Below are positions 11,242-23,640 of a DNA stretch of 60,000 nt, in pieces. Source of the DNA: Takakia lepidozioides (Eukaryota; Streptophyta; Takakiopsida; Takakiales; Takakiaceae); assembly GCA_030704615.1 (NCBI GenBank), contig CM060731.1:78164756-78224755 (forward strand). Reading direction: 5' to 3'. Made by a program: the position numbers and the translations under genes. The first letter of the stretch is position 1; the number at the start of each line of letters is the position of its first letter. The notes beneath the pieces are model-generated. The model was not told the origin of the DNA and ran no database searches. It saw nothing but the letters and a program-made list of their open reading frames with translations.

Positions 11242-11803
11242 AACAAACCAGCATCCTGAAACATTGCTGCGGATGCATTCAGTGGGAACGTGTACGAGAG
11301 TGAGACAAGACGAGGCCAAGCCTAACCTGCTCAGATATGTAGATATAGAGCTTAATTACTGCAGATCAGAAAGAGGCTACTGAGACTGAGATCAATGTAC
11401 ACACTGTTAGGAAAAGTTACATGCAGCAGTTTGAACAGGAGTATACAAAGTACCAAAACAGTTGAGAGTAGAAAGTTGTTCTTCCTTGTTCAAGCACTCA
11501 GACTAGAAGCCTTTATTATTAGATTTGGCCACTGCAAATCTTCTTCAACATGTTGGGTACTCATAAAAAACTGATTTCCACAAACCATTCAGCACTGACC
11601 TACCTGCACCACTGAATGCTGCATAAACTGTTTGAAAGCCATTTGGCTCTCCTGATCAGTCCCCATGACAACATCTTCACCAAAGTAGGGCCCCATCAAT
11701 TAATTGAAATGGGCTCTACTGGCATGTTCTCAAGTTTGGCAGCATAAGATGGGCTAGCAGGGATACTCTACTGGAAAGTGGGGAAAGGTATCAACAAAGA
11801 CTA
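11242..11803. other. Intergenic stretch between convergent cullin relic and G6PDH
   Basis: No coding or RNA feature was recognised. The part near 11803 should include the 3' UTR of the minus-strand G6PDH gene. Confidence 0.5.
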
Positions 11804-14800
11804 CTAAATTTTCAGAGTTGGAGGAATCCAAATATAACCGTGAGTTCGCACATAGCCTGCACGCTCTCGGCAATCGTCAGACTCTTTAGGTCCTCGACTC
11901 CCTTGCTTGTAAAGAATCGGCTTCAGCTCTCCCGCATCGATGCGATGCAGTAATGGTGTAAAAATCTCCCATGCCACCTGGGCACAGGGTGAACACAACA
12001 TAAGCCTCACTCTTCATTCCAGCAACTTGCCATGTTACCTGTATATCTGTAACTTCCCCACTCTTTTCCATGACCTAACCTTCTTTTCAAGCACTGGAAC
12101 CAAGTATGGGATCATGAATTTTACCTGCAACTCATCCCGGCGTACGAAGTGCTGTTGATCTCCACGGATCCTAGATACAACATCAACACCCACAACCTCT
12201 ATGAGACCACAAAAATCCCAAGAAAATGTCTCAACATCGTTGAATAATAAGGTGCCAAGCAGAGAAAAGAGAGCCAGATAAAAGACAGGAACATTCATAA
12301 CATCCACAGGAAGCGTGAGAAAAAGAAAGAAAGAAACTTATGACCACAACGGTGGCCCTGAGCCCATAAGACAAAGGAGAACAACAAGAAACCAGAAAAA
12401 GAAATAGAGCAAGAAAATTTATTACGTCCCAGAGTGCCCAGAGAGAGAGAGAACAATTTTGTCCTGCATCAACAAGAACTATCTCTCACAAGAAAAGGTG
12501 AGGAAAGGTACGTGTCCAGGAGGAGGCGCTCATAAGCTTCAGGGATGACAATATCTTGATAGCGTTGCATGTATGAAAGATCCAGCTCACTTTGTGTAGC
12601 CTTCATATCCAAACCTGGCTGCTTCACCTGCCGCCCAATAAAATAACATTTTTTTTTGAAGTCTATAGCTTATAGATGCTAACCTGCACATGGTCACAAT
12701 GCATATGTACGGAAAAAAGGTTGACGCCTGCAGAATCGAGCATACATTATGGTGTCTCTTCACCCTGAAGGGTTACTGCCTTCCGTTGCGAAGGTGGACA
12801 CCTTCACCTAAGTACAATAAGGTGCGTTGGGTAACGTAGATGTATCAAAATCACATGTGCAAGCAGACAGTAGTTATCTGAGAGTAACAATATCATCCAC
12901 AGGAGGTATGACACACCAGGACACAAATCATGGCAGGGGAGGATGCAAGTCAGAGGAGATCCACATACCGTGAGCTTCATGTACATGGCCTCTGAAGGCT
13001 GGAGTCTCATCACAAATTCATTTCGCCCCTGCTTCTTGCCTGTACCCATTACACATCATTCTATTAGGTAAACTGCATACTGATATACTTCACAATCACA
13101 TTCGACAAGATAAGCAGGATTGAGATAAATTTCTCAGTCCATTTGCTTACACTTAAAAATGTCACCAGGAGCGTCTTTAAACTGCACCCGAATCTCTGCC
13201 TTCCGATCGTCTAAGGCTTTTCCAGCTCTCATGATGAAAGGAACACCTGCACCTCATGCGACCAGTTCAGTTTGTTTAGGGCAGAGAACCAACCATTTCT
13301 GCTGAGTTGATGAAAACCTAGGAGAACCTACTAAACTCAAGCTACATACCATCCCATCGTTCATTGTTGATGCGCAGAATCACTGTAGCAAAAGTGGGGG
13401 TTATCGAGTCCTTGGGAACAGTAGGGTCATCCTTGTAGCCTTCATATTGCCCAAGCACCACATCCTCATCCCTGATGGGCTCCACTGACTGCAGCACCTG
13501 ATCATCATAGGCACAAAAACCCTTCAATACTTGTAGTCCATACAGCAAAGCTGAAAAGAATCCACAGCTCCAAACAAGCCCCCCTTAAATACCATGTAAG
13601 TCCGCCAAACCATCAGTGTCGAGCATGGGACCCCAAAGGACCTATGGGACACAGCAGAACCAATGACACCAAAAAATGAATCAACCCTCAACCGTTGCAT
13701 GAAGACAGAGTGCCTCACAGCTGATTCAAGTCTTAAGCTAGACACACGGGATTGCTAAAGAGAGAGAGCGCGTGTGATGATGTTCAACTCAAACCAACTC
13801 AAAAAGGCAACTTTGAACACACGAGAAGGGAAACACACCTTCACTTTCTCATCACGAATGTGCTCTGGGCTAAGTGACACTGGCTTCTCCATCGCCACCA
13901 AACATAGGACCTACGATCCAACAAGGGGATAAATTTTTCAGCTTTTAACAGTAAACAACAAGGTTAGCTGTCTGAAGTTGATAATTTACAAAATCAACTC
14001 TAAGCCTCCCCCAAATGAAAAAGAAGGAGGCTCATAATGACAAAGAACTCCTCCCTTTTACACAAGCGGGCCCCACTTTCAAAACCTAAGAATGAATCCC
14101 AATTGACCGTGGGCACAAATCCTGTACAACTACATGATAACATTGCTGAGCAACAAGTCCTACAACAAGAAATGTTCCTTGTCATCAGTTGCTTGACAGA
14201 TACCTGGAGGAGGTGGTTCTGAATGATATCTCGAATTATCCTGCAATGACCAATGAAAAGTCACCTCAGAAAGTCATCTTAACACCATTCTCAACCTCTA
14301 ACAAGACAACATGCAGCAACCTGAGGGAGGGCACCTTTGCAGTCACCCCCTGAGTCCAGAAACCTTCAACTAAACCAACCCCTAGAAGAGTACAATGGAA
14401 ATCCACATCTACTGTTGAAGCATGTTGAGACAAAAGTCCAGAAGTCTTGAACAAATATTCTGCTAGACATGATGTCCCCAACAGCTCAAAGTGAGGGATA
14501 AGCAACACAACTAAGACAGAAGTACCCGTATTCATCGAAGTATCCACCTCTTCCTTCTGTCCCAAAGTCCTCCTTGAACACTATCTATGTGTGCCAGAAA
14601 ACCATCACAAAACCCAATATAGAAGTCAACTTTTCCTGCAATGAACAAATACCCAGAGAGAGACTGCATTGTGCATGTGGAGAAATTTGAAATAAGTGTA
14701 CCGATCCTATGAGAAATGGAGCAATCTGTGAGACAATCTTTTTGTGGCTGTCCCATCTGTTATTCTCTACACATCCCCTTCTTTCATTGTGCTACTGTGC

Positions 14801-17422
14801 AAGCTGTACCTCCCATATGTACCTAAACTTCCATGCTCTTTAATCTTTAGTAATAAAGCCAAAAAATTTATGCATACCTGGACGTTGGCAATGTTGTCCC
14901 GGTTCCAAAGTGGCACAAAGAAACGGTTGGCAAACCTCATGACTAGCTGCATTCATATACCCGCACAAAGGAGGTCTCCCTTAGATCACATTAGACGGAT
15001 CATGCTGATGCTTTACCAAAACGGCAAAAGGTAAAAAGCAAAGACTGCAAAGCCGCAATCAACAGGTGCACATAAACTTACATATATTTGGAGTTGCATA
15101 CTTAGCTGAAAATAGTCAGACAAGTAGGAACTGGCCTGAGTTACAGCAATGCAATGCTGGCAGGTCCTCACCCCTTCAATATAGAATTTCAGATTTCCTA
15201 GAACCAGGATCCATATACTACGGATGTATATGCCAACATCAACTCAGTGGAAGCTGTACCAGGTTTTGGACAATCTCTTTGCCAAGGTAGTGATCGATTC
15301 GATAAAGCTGTTCTTCTGTAAATAACTCTCCCAACTCAGTACTTAATCGTTCAGCTGATGCCAGGTCCTTCCCGAATGGTTTCTCGACAATAACTCGTGA
15401 CCAACCTCCTGTCACACAAATGAATACAAACTGGAAATAATCAATTTCATAGACATTGGGCTCAGCAAAGCTCTATTTGCCGTATCAATATTCCCACTGC
15501 CTTACTGTGAACCTGTAAGGGATGATGTTGTCAAGTCCAAGAGAGAGAGGAGAGAGGCAACTCACTTGTATTCATGCAAAATTTTCGTATCATTCTGCTC
15601 ACAAGAGGGTACACTGACGGCGGCAGAGCAAGGTAAAAGAGCCTGCGGGTGGGGCCATCCTTCCCACAATGTGATTCTTCATGACTGGAAATACTTTCAT
15701 TCAACTTGATATAACCCTCGTCCTCATCGTATGCCCCAGATATATATGTGACCTTCCATCCACAAGGGCAAGTGAGCATACTTAAGTCTCTTCACGATTC
15801 TCACTGGAACAACTGTAATCCACAGACAACAACTCTTGTAGTCATAATTAACTATCCTTGAACAAATAAGCGGTCTTTGATGTGTCAATCACTTGTTACC
15901 AGCGCTTGCAATAAGATGAGCCAGAGCCGTTCGGTGGAAGACTATGGATCTGTCTGTTTCAAGGGGGCCTATTGATGAGTCACCCAGCTTCAGCAAGTTT
16001 GTACAGTCTGGGCCCAAAATGATGCTACATAATTTGCGCATACCCTAAGTTGTAAGCATTTACCATGCAAGAAGTTGCATTCACTATGATTACACAAATT
16101 TTCATAATGCTAGTTCTGTCTGCTCACCAGATCCAGGAACTCGTTGACGACAACCGTAGGATCCTTTGTGAGATTTGTTTTAGATGTTTTCAAGTACCTG
16201 GACCCCACCACAAAGAGGAGTAACACAGGCCCTTAAACCGAAAACAATGCTCATTCTAGAGCTTCAAACCTACTTCATCTTACCAGCCTATGGTCAGCCT
16301 TCCTCTGCCTAACTGAAGTTCCATATCTTGTGGACTGATTTTGTTGCTCTCCTTTCCCATGGACCCTTGTGGCCTCCTGCTGACATAATAATATATCTTC
16401 TCTCTTCTTTCTGAATTGGACATGTGTTACTGACTGTTGGAAGCATAATTTCACAATCAGAACTTTAATCCTGTATGGCAAACAATGTCTTATGGGTCCA
16501 TTTTAATCCTGTGCGTGTCCTGTCTCTGTGTCTAACTCTGCGCATCTGTCCCTGTCTTTTGACCAACCCCTTCTGTGGAATCATGACAAGAAGCATTGAA
16601 GCTAGCATGCATTGTGATGCACACATACCTGTTACACAATGAGGGAATAATCTCTACAACATCCAACATACAATTTAGGCATAACTAACATTTCTGCAAC
16701 AGCCAGAAAACTTACCCGCGTAGACGGTCATGGAGGTCATGGTCTGAAATTTTTGACCGTGCATACCCAAATATTTGAAGTTGTTTTGTTGGCAAAAACC
16801 CCTGCAATTCAACAATACAACCTTCAACATTCATTCTTATTCTCTTGGCATTGCAGATCTGAGCCACCCTCTAGAAGCTGAGAATGATCCCACGGATTCT
16901 CTCCGGGAGGTTGGAATTGCAAGGTAATGCTGTATTTCTGCAATGTATTTAAAACTGTCCACTACTGAAAACTGAGGCTACAAAGCACAAACTCAGTAGG
17001 GAAAGGAATGAAATTGTAGTAATTATGCAGGAAACAAAGGAGAAAAGGATGAAAGAAAGAAACTTGAGAGCTCTCTACGTTTTCCCAGAAAGGTGCTGAT
17101 GACTTATCTTACACCTTCCAACATACTTTACCAAACTTCACACTTTCCTATGATTGACGGATGAATTAATGTCAAAGAAACCAGTGGTAATTGGAGGGAA
17201 AAATCACAGCAGAAGAGAAACCTGCTTGAAAAGATTGAATAATGCTGGAAAGGTCTTCTTTTTGGCAAGATCCCCAGAAGCACCTAGAACAACCACAGAC
17301 AGGCAACCGCCTGCGACGGTTTTTGATTGCACAGGTTCATCTGCCTTGAGATTTTCACAATCCAATGCAGGGGCAACTTCCTGGCCTGCTGGGATAACTG
17401 TATCAGCCGTGGGAGGACTCAT
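11804..17422 (-). CDS. G6PDH: Glucose-6-phosphate 1-dehydrogenase, cytosolic type, 15 exons
   Basis: Catalyses the NADP-dependent first step of the oxidative pentose phosphate pathway. Model: complement(join(11804..11977,12125..12170,12512..12627,12969..13039,13151..13246,13350..13497,13839..13910,14204..14240,14526..14584,14878..14946,15260..15408,15566..15752,16128..16197,16716..16801,17222..17422)). All junctions are GT-AG, phases agree throughout, and the sum is 1581 nt (526 aa plus stop), near the ~515 aa of plant cytosolic isoforms. Motifs: [14 protein letters not shown] (NADP-binding Rossmann loop), [28 protein letters not shown] (substrate-binding and catalytic His region), [26 protein letters not shown], and C-terminal GSRGPKE. 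The short N-terminal lead is not clearly a transit peptide and the protein lacks the extended N-terminus of plastid isoforms, so a cytosolic place is inferred. The start at 17422 is the first ATG upstream of the conserved core in a suitable context. Confidence 0.94.
12718..12815 (-). mobile_element. SINE body fragment in a G6PDH intron
   Basis: The minus-strand sequence shares its body and end with the SINE at 20150-20335: GGTG-A--GTGTCCACCTTC, then ACCATAATGTA-GCT and a GGCGTCA end followed by a T-run on the minus strand. The tRNA-like head is missing or too diverged. It lies in the intron between exons 12512-12627 and 12969-13039. Confidence 0.6.
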
Positions 17423-18534
17423 TGCTACCAATTGACACCCTGAAAATAATAAGTACTTGCAACAAGATAACTCAGCTTTTTCTTCGCCGGTGTAGCTTCG
17501 CCAGAATTGTCCAACTGTGAGGTCAACCATAATACAAATTAGAATATAACTTGGCAAACACAGAAGCCAGAGGAGAATTGGAGGAGCTGTTGGTTACAAG
17601 AGAGCTTGAGGCGCTGTGCTGGAAATTAACGACCTCCTTTCCAGTATGATGTCAAAGCAAGAGCATCAATGAACGCTCAATTCCGCCTAACGTGGATATC
17701 GCTGGCTGTGAGCTGGAGCTACGGTAATTTCGATGTATCTTCTGGGATAATTTGCTACGGGAAGGTTAGCGTCTACACTTTCCAAAGATACTGACGCGAT
17801 GCCAGACTTTCAATCAAAATAGGTCCAGCTAAAAATAAGAACACAGTCATGAATCTCAGTAAAACGGGACAGGCACTGAGATATGACCATGACGAAGGTC
17901 ACAAACAGTCACATATGCATATAAGCCACATCCTCCGACTCATTATCGAGCACTATTGCAAAGCTGCTCATGAGAGAAATAGGAGAGAGCAACAATATCT
18001 CACCTTATGCTGGAACAAGAAGATCACAGAGAATTCCTTCAAAAATCAGTTGGTGGAATGCTCCCCGAAGAGAAATGAAATGAAATGATGCTCTATAACG
18101 TCCGCGGGAAGCTCATAGAGAGAGAGACAAAAACTTATGACGAAAGTGAGACACACGGCGACGACTAATTAGAGAATAAATAAGGAGTACAAAAATCCAG
18201 TTAAAATACCCTGATCGTATAGCTCATCGACGGGGAAGAATATGAACTTGAATTACACAGTACGAAACAGACGCGGAGACAGTGACCAGACAAAGACAGT
18301 CTGTACACAGAACTAGAATCGCAGGAGGTTCATGCGAATTCACCTGCAACTTCGCCACACTACAAGAATCTGGCTAGAGAAAGAAAGAAGACATTATCAT
18401 TCACAGAGAAGATGAAGCAAAATCGAGGGAGAAGGGATAGCGGAGAGCCAAGATATAGAGCACAGCAGAGATGATGCACCTGTACACCATAGCTCGCTCC
18501 CACACACCTGTCGAGTCTGCCCGCCTTGCTTACC

Positions 18535-18605
18535 TTGTCTTCTCTTTTTCTTTATCTTTTTTTAAAAACAAATCTTTTTGTTTTAATAAAGAAAAGGAAA
18601 CCTGG
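18535..18605 (-). repeat. 3' tail fragment of the tRNA-derived SINE family
   Basis: On the minus strand the sequence reads CGCTCCCAGGTTTCC followed by a T- and A-rich tail. The same ending is found in the SINEs at 30900-31152 (CGCTCCCAGATTTCC) and 37999-38205 (CGCTCCGAGGTGTTCC). The tRNA-like head is absent, so this is a truncated copy. Confidence 0.55.
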
Positions 18606-19248
18606 GAGCGAATGAAAATCTTATTCTCATTATTATTATTATTATTACTCTATTGTGTCCGTAAATTGGAAACACCGTTGACCGTACTACCGTAGATAAG
18701 TTTATTTATTTATAATTAATCTTATAGATATATTTTTCTCATTTTTATATTATTGTAGGTCTCTGCGAGTACTTCTCATTTTCAAGGATTATTATTTGAT
18801 CTTTAGTCACCAGTATTTATATATTTATTATTTAAAAATAAAGGTATGTTTTACTTATTTATTTATTATTATTATTATTTTTGATACTGATAGCCCTTGA
18901 TAATAGTTTGGTGAGCTTGCTCTCGCGCTGGCAGCGCGGTAGCCTTAGGGTTTGCCCGGGGGTCTTCATTTTGTTCCTCCTAATAATCCCAACTAAAGTT
19001 TTCAGCCTGGGCACCGCTCACCTTTCATTCCTTAACAAACAAATGAAACAAATAGGTACGTAATTGACCCCAGCAATGTTTTTTATAGATAATTAAAGGC
19101 CATAACAACAAAAATTTGGGAAGCAGCCCGGCCTCCTTCCTCTTGCTGGTTGACCTTCCAACGGATGGCAAATGGACGAATGGATAAAGATAGAGCAATG
19201 AATGAATGTAAATGTTGTGGGAATGGATGATGAGAATGAATGTAAATG

Positions 19249-19640
19249 TCATGGGAATGGATGATGAAATGATTCCAGTGGGGGCATTAACGAATGAAAT
19301 AGCGATGAATGTGTAGTAGATGAATTTGGGAATGGAGAGATCGATCGATTACGATCTCTTGGGGATGCAATGCATTTCACGGGTGATAGTCCTCCGTCCA
19401 ACTCTGCTTGACTGGATTGAGATTTAACTGAGCTTACAGGCTTGGCAGCACTGCAAATCAGCGATGCCTTAGTGTACACTATGCCCCACAAATCCCCTTC
19501 TGAAGGACGATGAGGTGGTGGAGGCGTTGCCTCCCTGAGAATCACGACTCTCCTTTGTTGGCGACTCGCTCCTTCGAATGCCAACGGTGTCGATGAGACC
19601 TGGATGCTCTCACTGCACTAGTATGTGCAGCCATCTTCTG
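19249..19640 (-). pseudogene. Possible broken 5' exon of an unknown (plastid?) protein
   Basis: An ATG in good context (AAGATGGCTGCA, minus strand, about 19634) opens an Ala/Ser/Arg-rich frame that soon stops. A second frame overlapping from about 19600 runs for over 110 codons (residues such as LREATPPPPHRPSEGDLWG), but itself lacks an ATG at its start. A one-base shift would join a transit-peptide-like start to the longer frame. No family was recognised, and this may be chance. Confidence 0.25.
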
Positions 19641-20149
19641 TGAACTTGGAAAACGCTCGAAAACAAGGGGGAAGAAATCAGACAGAATTGCACCAGGTAG
19701 ACCGAGGTCCAAGTATCTGCAGCTTATAATCCAAGGAAAATATCGTCTACCCTCGACTTGCTATTTTGTCAGGGCGAAAAGCTGTGTGCGAATATCCATA
19801 GCTGCAGCGAAAAATCCGCCAGAGATCCACCTTCCAAAACTGCCAATTGGGCTCTCTAGTATGAGGTGTTCACCCACTCCCGTTATGAAATTCTCGATTG
19901 TGGCTGATTGATGAGTAACTCCGGCGATGAGTAGCTCTATAAATCAGCCCACTCATTGAGACCAGTCTGCCAATTTCTTCAAACGCCATCAAGATTGTAT
20001 ATGTAATAATATATCTAAGACACGTATAGATCTAATATCTAAAACCTAGACTCGAGAACAACCATCCTACATGGACGACTTGTCTTAACTTTGCAAGCTC
20101 TAGCCATGCCTTACCAGACATGCGTGTACAGCGTACACCGATAATCTAT

Positions 20150-20335
20150 CAAAAAAATGAAGGGATGACGCCTCCTCAAGGAAGCGTACATTATGGTTTC
20201 TCCTCATGCCGAGTGACTACTACCTCTCATTGGAAGGTGGATACTTTGAACCCTAGATCACCTAGGTTCTGCCCTAGATCACCCAGGTTATGCGCAGGCT
20301 AGGCACAACCTCCCAACCGAAACCATTGGGCTACT
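20150..20335 (-). mobile_element. tRNA-derived SINE
   Basis: The minus strand begins with an A-box-like TAGCCCAATGG (rc of about 20322-20332) and has a B-box-like GGGTTCAAAGTATCC (rc of 20239-20253). Between them is a ~20-bp tandem duplication (ACCTGGGTGATCTAGGG / ACCTAGGTGATCTAGGG). The downstream body (ACCATAATGTACGCTTCC, then GGCGTCATCC) is shared with the fragment at 12718-12815. Confidence 0.6.
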
Positions 20336-22929
20336 TGCTCTTTTATATCTACAGTAAACAAACTACAAACAGGACAACCCTACATAGAGCAATTGTGCAC
20401 ATGAAGACAAATCGTAAGGGTGCTCAATATACTGAAACCACGATTTCCAGACAAGCTTTTAGGGACCAGCTTCTTCATCGTGCCCTTCTTCATGATCTCC
20501 GAGTCTAGACTGGTCCAACTAAGAGACAGATTCTCGACTGGCTTACTTGGAATTTAAGAAACCCTAAGACGTTCTTCTGGAGATATTTTGAACCACGGTG
20601 ACTGTTGAATTTATAAGGTCAGGCAACTATCTAGAGCACGAATTCACGTCATGAACAATGTCGATGACAGTCACACTCCCGTCACACTCTGCAACTCTTG
20701 GTTTTTACTCCAAGGAGAGCAATCAGATTAACGCATACACCCAGGAGACGCCCAGGAATGAACGAATTGCAACGAGTGCCACGAACGAAGCCATCACGAC
20801 CATTCTCAGGCATGCATGGTAGGTGTGTGGGGTATATGATTGCAGCTGATCAACCTTGGGTGTAATTGATGAGCGGGTGAGCGAGGAAAGTATCAAACAT
20901 CTGGGGGGCGGATCGAGGCAAAAGTGCCTGTCATGTCCATGTGTAACGTATTTTTCATATACGAAATTATTCTATTTTGTTATTAAAAGAACACACTTCT
21001 CAGTACTATGATCTAATGAAATCCATCTGCATATTCAGAGTTTACTGTTTCGTAGCATCCACTTGCCATAGGAGTTTGAGTAGTACGAGGCTGCCATGCA
21101 TGTTGGGCTGATTTGTTTGGGAACAAGCATGTGCAAGATATGGTGCCGATTTGAGGTAGCAGATCAAGAAGATGAAAGTTAAGCCAAAGTTCTCTCTTAG
21201 TCTAAGTACTTCTGCGAATATTGCAGAAAGGCATGCCAGATTTCTACCCCCTTAACCTTCCCTTCCTTGTCTCTATACCTTAGTATCTGGGTGCGTGACG
21301 TTAATCTCAAGATTAGACTACATAAAGTTACGACCATTTGAGCGTAAGCTAAGAACATGCTTTTCTCTACAGCATAATAGCATGAAAATTCTGGACTGCA
21401 TGTGTAGACCTTAGACCTCAAATCCCTTGACTGAAAGATTGACTTGTTCGGATGCTTCATGAGGCGTAGTAATTCAACTGTTCAAACATCAGTTGGGGAA
21501 AGTCTGACGGTCAAAAAAGGAGAGACGATTGGAGCTTCTCGCAGTCGACGTGCTACCTCCTTGCAGTTGATCTGCTACCTCAAATCAGCAAGTGTCATAT
21601 CTTGTGCCTGCACTCCCCGAACAAATCATCCAACATGGCAGCCTTGTCCTGACTCCTCAGTTTCCAAACTATCGATTGAAGAATCCTCCTACATCCCTCA
21701 CAGAAGTCAGGATATACATTTTACCATGGGAAACCTTCACCCAGCGCGGGTCAACAAATCATCGCCAACGAAATTGAAATAAACAGTTCTAAAGCCTTTC
21801 TATGAAGCCTCTATTCCCATGAGCTAGATGTAGTTTGGTTTCTGCAGTTCCATGCAACGTGATACTAGTGCTTGATTGAGTGCAGCTTACTCTCCAGAAG
21901 CGTGCTTGGTGGTGAAGTCGAGAATCCTTCTTGAGCAAGTGGACATGTATATATGAGTCTGCAGGCCTGTGTGAGAACCTAACCTGACTAATTAAGCAAG
22001 CTACTCATGCATGCTGTGGATAGCCCCCAGCGACCATTTGCTAATCCTGTGATTCAGGCCTTAGGGCGATAAGTGCTACGGATGTTTCTGGGCAGCTTGA
22101 CATTGAACAAGTGGTATTTTGAAATATATGTACAACTGGTATGGATCTGATATTTCATACCATTTTTGGTTGGCATGTTCCTGGTTGTGTGTGTGTGTAC
22201 AACACTGCAAGTGCACCCACAATGTGCAGTTAAATACTGCAAATGAGAAGGGTTGTGTAGCAACACTAGGTAGCGCAGTTGCAGACAGTGCATTCGCGGC
22301 CTCCTTCCACGCTCTTTCCCGATTGATCTAAGTATCACCTGAGCAGATTTGAGGTTGAGGCTACCGATAGCATTGTCGTCACCACCCGAGGACGGACTGT
22401 TTCTGCATTACCGGCCGCGATCCATGCTTGCTGTATTCTTTTGGATGGGCACCGTCAAAAGCATGGAATTAGGCCGCAGTGACCTGGGATCACTACTACA
22501 GAATGGAGATTTTCCCGTACAACTCCCTCGATTTTCCCTCGCGTTTGCCACATTCTGGCTGTTTGTTGGAAATGACAATTTATCCATTTATGAGGCAAAG
22601 TGGTAAGAAATACAGGAAGCGGAACCGCTTGTTGCAAAGGTCTGCAAATGTCAAAAGGGCCTTCCTTGCATGCATGGATACCCACAGCTTGTGGATACGT
22701 CATACGAGGCGGATGCACGGGTTCAAGACCCAGCGTATGGATATGTGGGTCGAACCACCTCACTTCTGCAAAGACAAGTTGCTCAGGTGGAAACAGAACT
22801 AGCGACAGCACACTCAGATTTGGCGAGATACGCAAGGGCTGGGATGGTTGTGGGTCCATCAGGAGGGCAGGCCGGGTCGTCGTCTCAAAATCTAGATCGT
22901 GACCAAGCGTCAGCTTGCTACACTGAAGG

Positions 22930-23640
22930 TGTAAAAGATCTGACTCTCTTTTCTTTGTCCAACTATGACAAAATTTCAGGCGCTTTGCTTGGTTTGCTGT
23001 TCACAGGGAATTTACCAAAACTCCAAGGAAAACTGATTGCTCGGGATTTTGTTTCAACCGGACTCTCATCTATATCTGAATTCCAGCCAAGGCCCTATTC
23101 TTATTCCACTTCCCTCATTTACAAATTCACATATCGATCAAGTGATCGTCACTCCTACTCTGGCCTGATTCCTTGTTCAAAAGATCTCCCTGTCAACCTA
23201 TGTACTCATCTCATGCCATTCTATCTATGCACAGTACTGGACTACGATGTCCAGTCCGCCCCTCCACCACACCGTGCATCAACACATTCTATCACCAAAG
23301 ACCAGTGCAGATCGATCCTTTTTCTTCTTCTCACGACCTCTTTTTCTGCTCACCAAAAAGCACAGCACCGGCTACGTCCGGTCCACCCAGCCACCACGCC
23401 ATGCTACACTAGTTTCCTGTCAATACAGATCTGCTCTAGATGCCTGTACACCATCATTCTTTTCTTGTCTGCACGCTTGCCATCTCCAAGCCCACTTTCT
23501 TAAATCCCTAATCGTGGATCTGTTCGTGAATGCGAGCCTGCTCCATTCGACCTGCAACTGTCAGTTCGGCGGTCTTCTAGCAGTCACTTGCTTCGCCAAA
23601 CTGGTCGACAGGTCTCGATCTTTGTTCAAGGCACCTAACA
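22930..23640 (-). repeat. 3' LTR of chromovirus 1
   Basis: 711 bp, the same length as the copy at 28361-29071. The element strand runs from TGTTAGGTGCC to GATCTTTTACA. Confidence 0.95.

Larger units (their letters stand above)
17423..22929. other. 5.5-kb stretch without a convincing gene
   Basis: The part next to 17423 holds the G6PDH 5' UTR and promoter. Other open frames are short and without domains. Recognisable items are AT-rich microsatellites at about 18630-18655 and 18857-18880, SINE parts (18535-18605, 20150-20335), a possible broken plastid-protein start (19249-19640), a GT microsatellite at about 22187-22201 and a possible tRNA-like B-box at about 22708-22720. No RNA gene was found. 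Confidence 0.5.

Noticed and set aside
22455-22859. 134-aa minus-strand frame
   Set aside because: No domain, no homologue recognised, and overlapping frames of similar length on the other strand.
22930-23503. Open frames of up to 277 aa on the plus strand near the chromovirus
   Set aside because: They lie in the LTR and recur in the second LTR; no domain is present.
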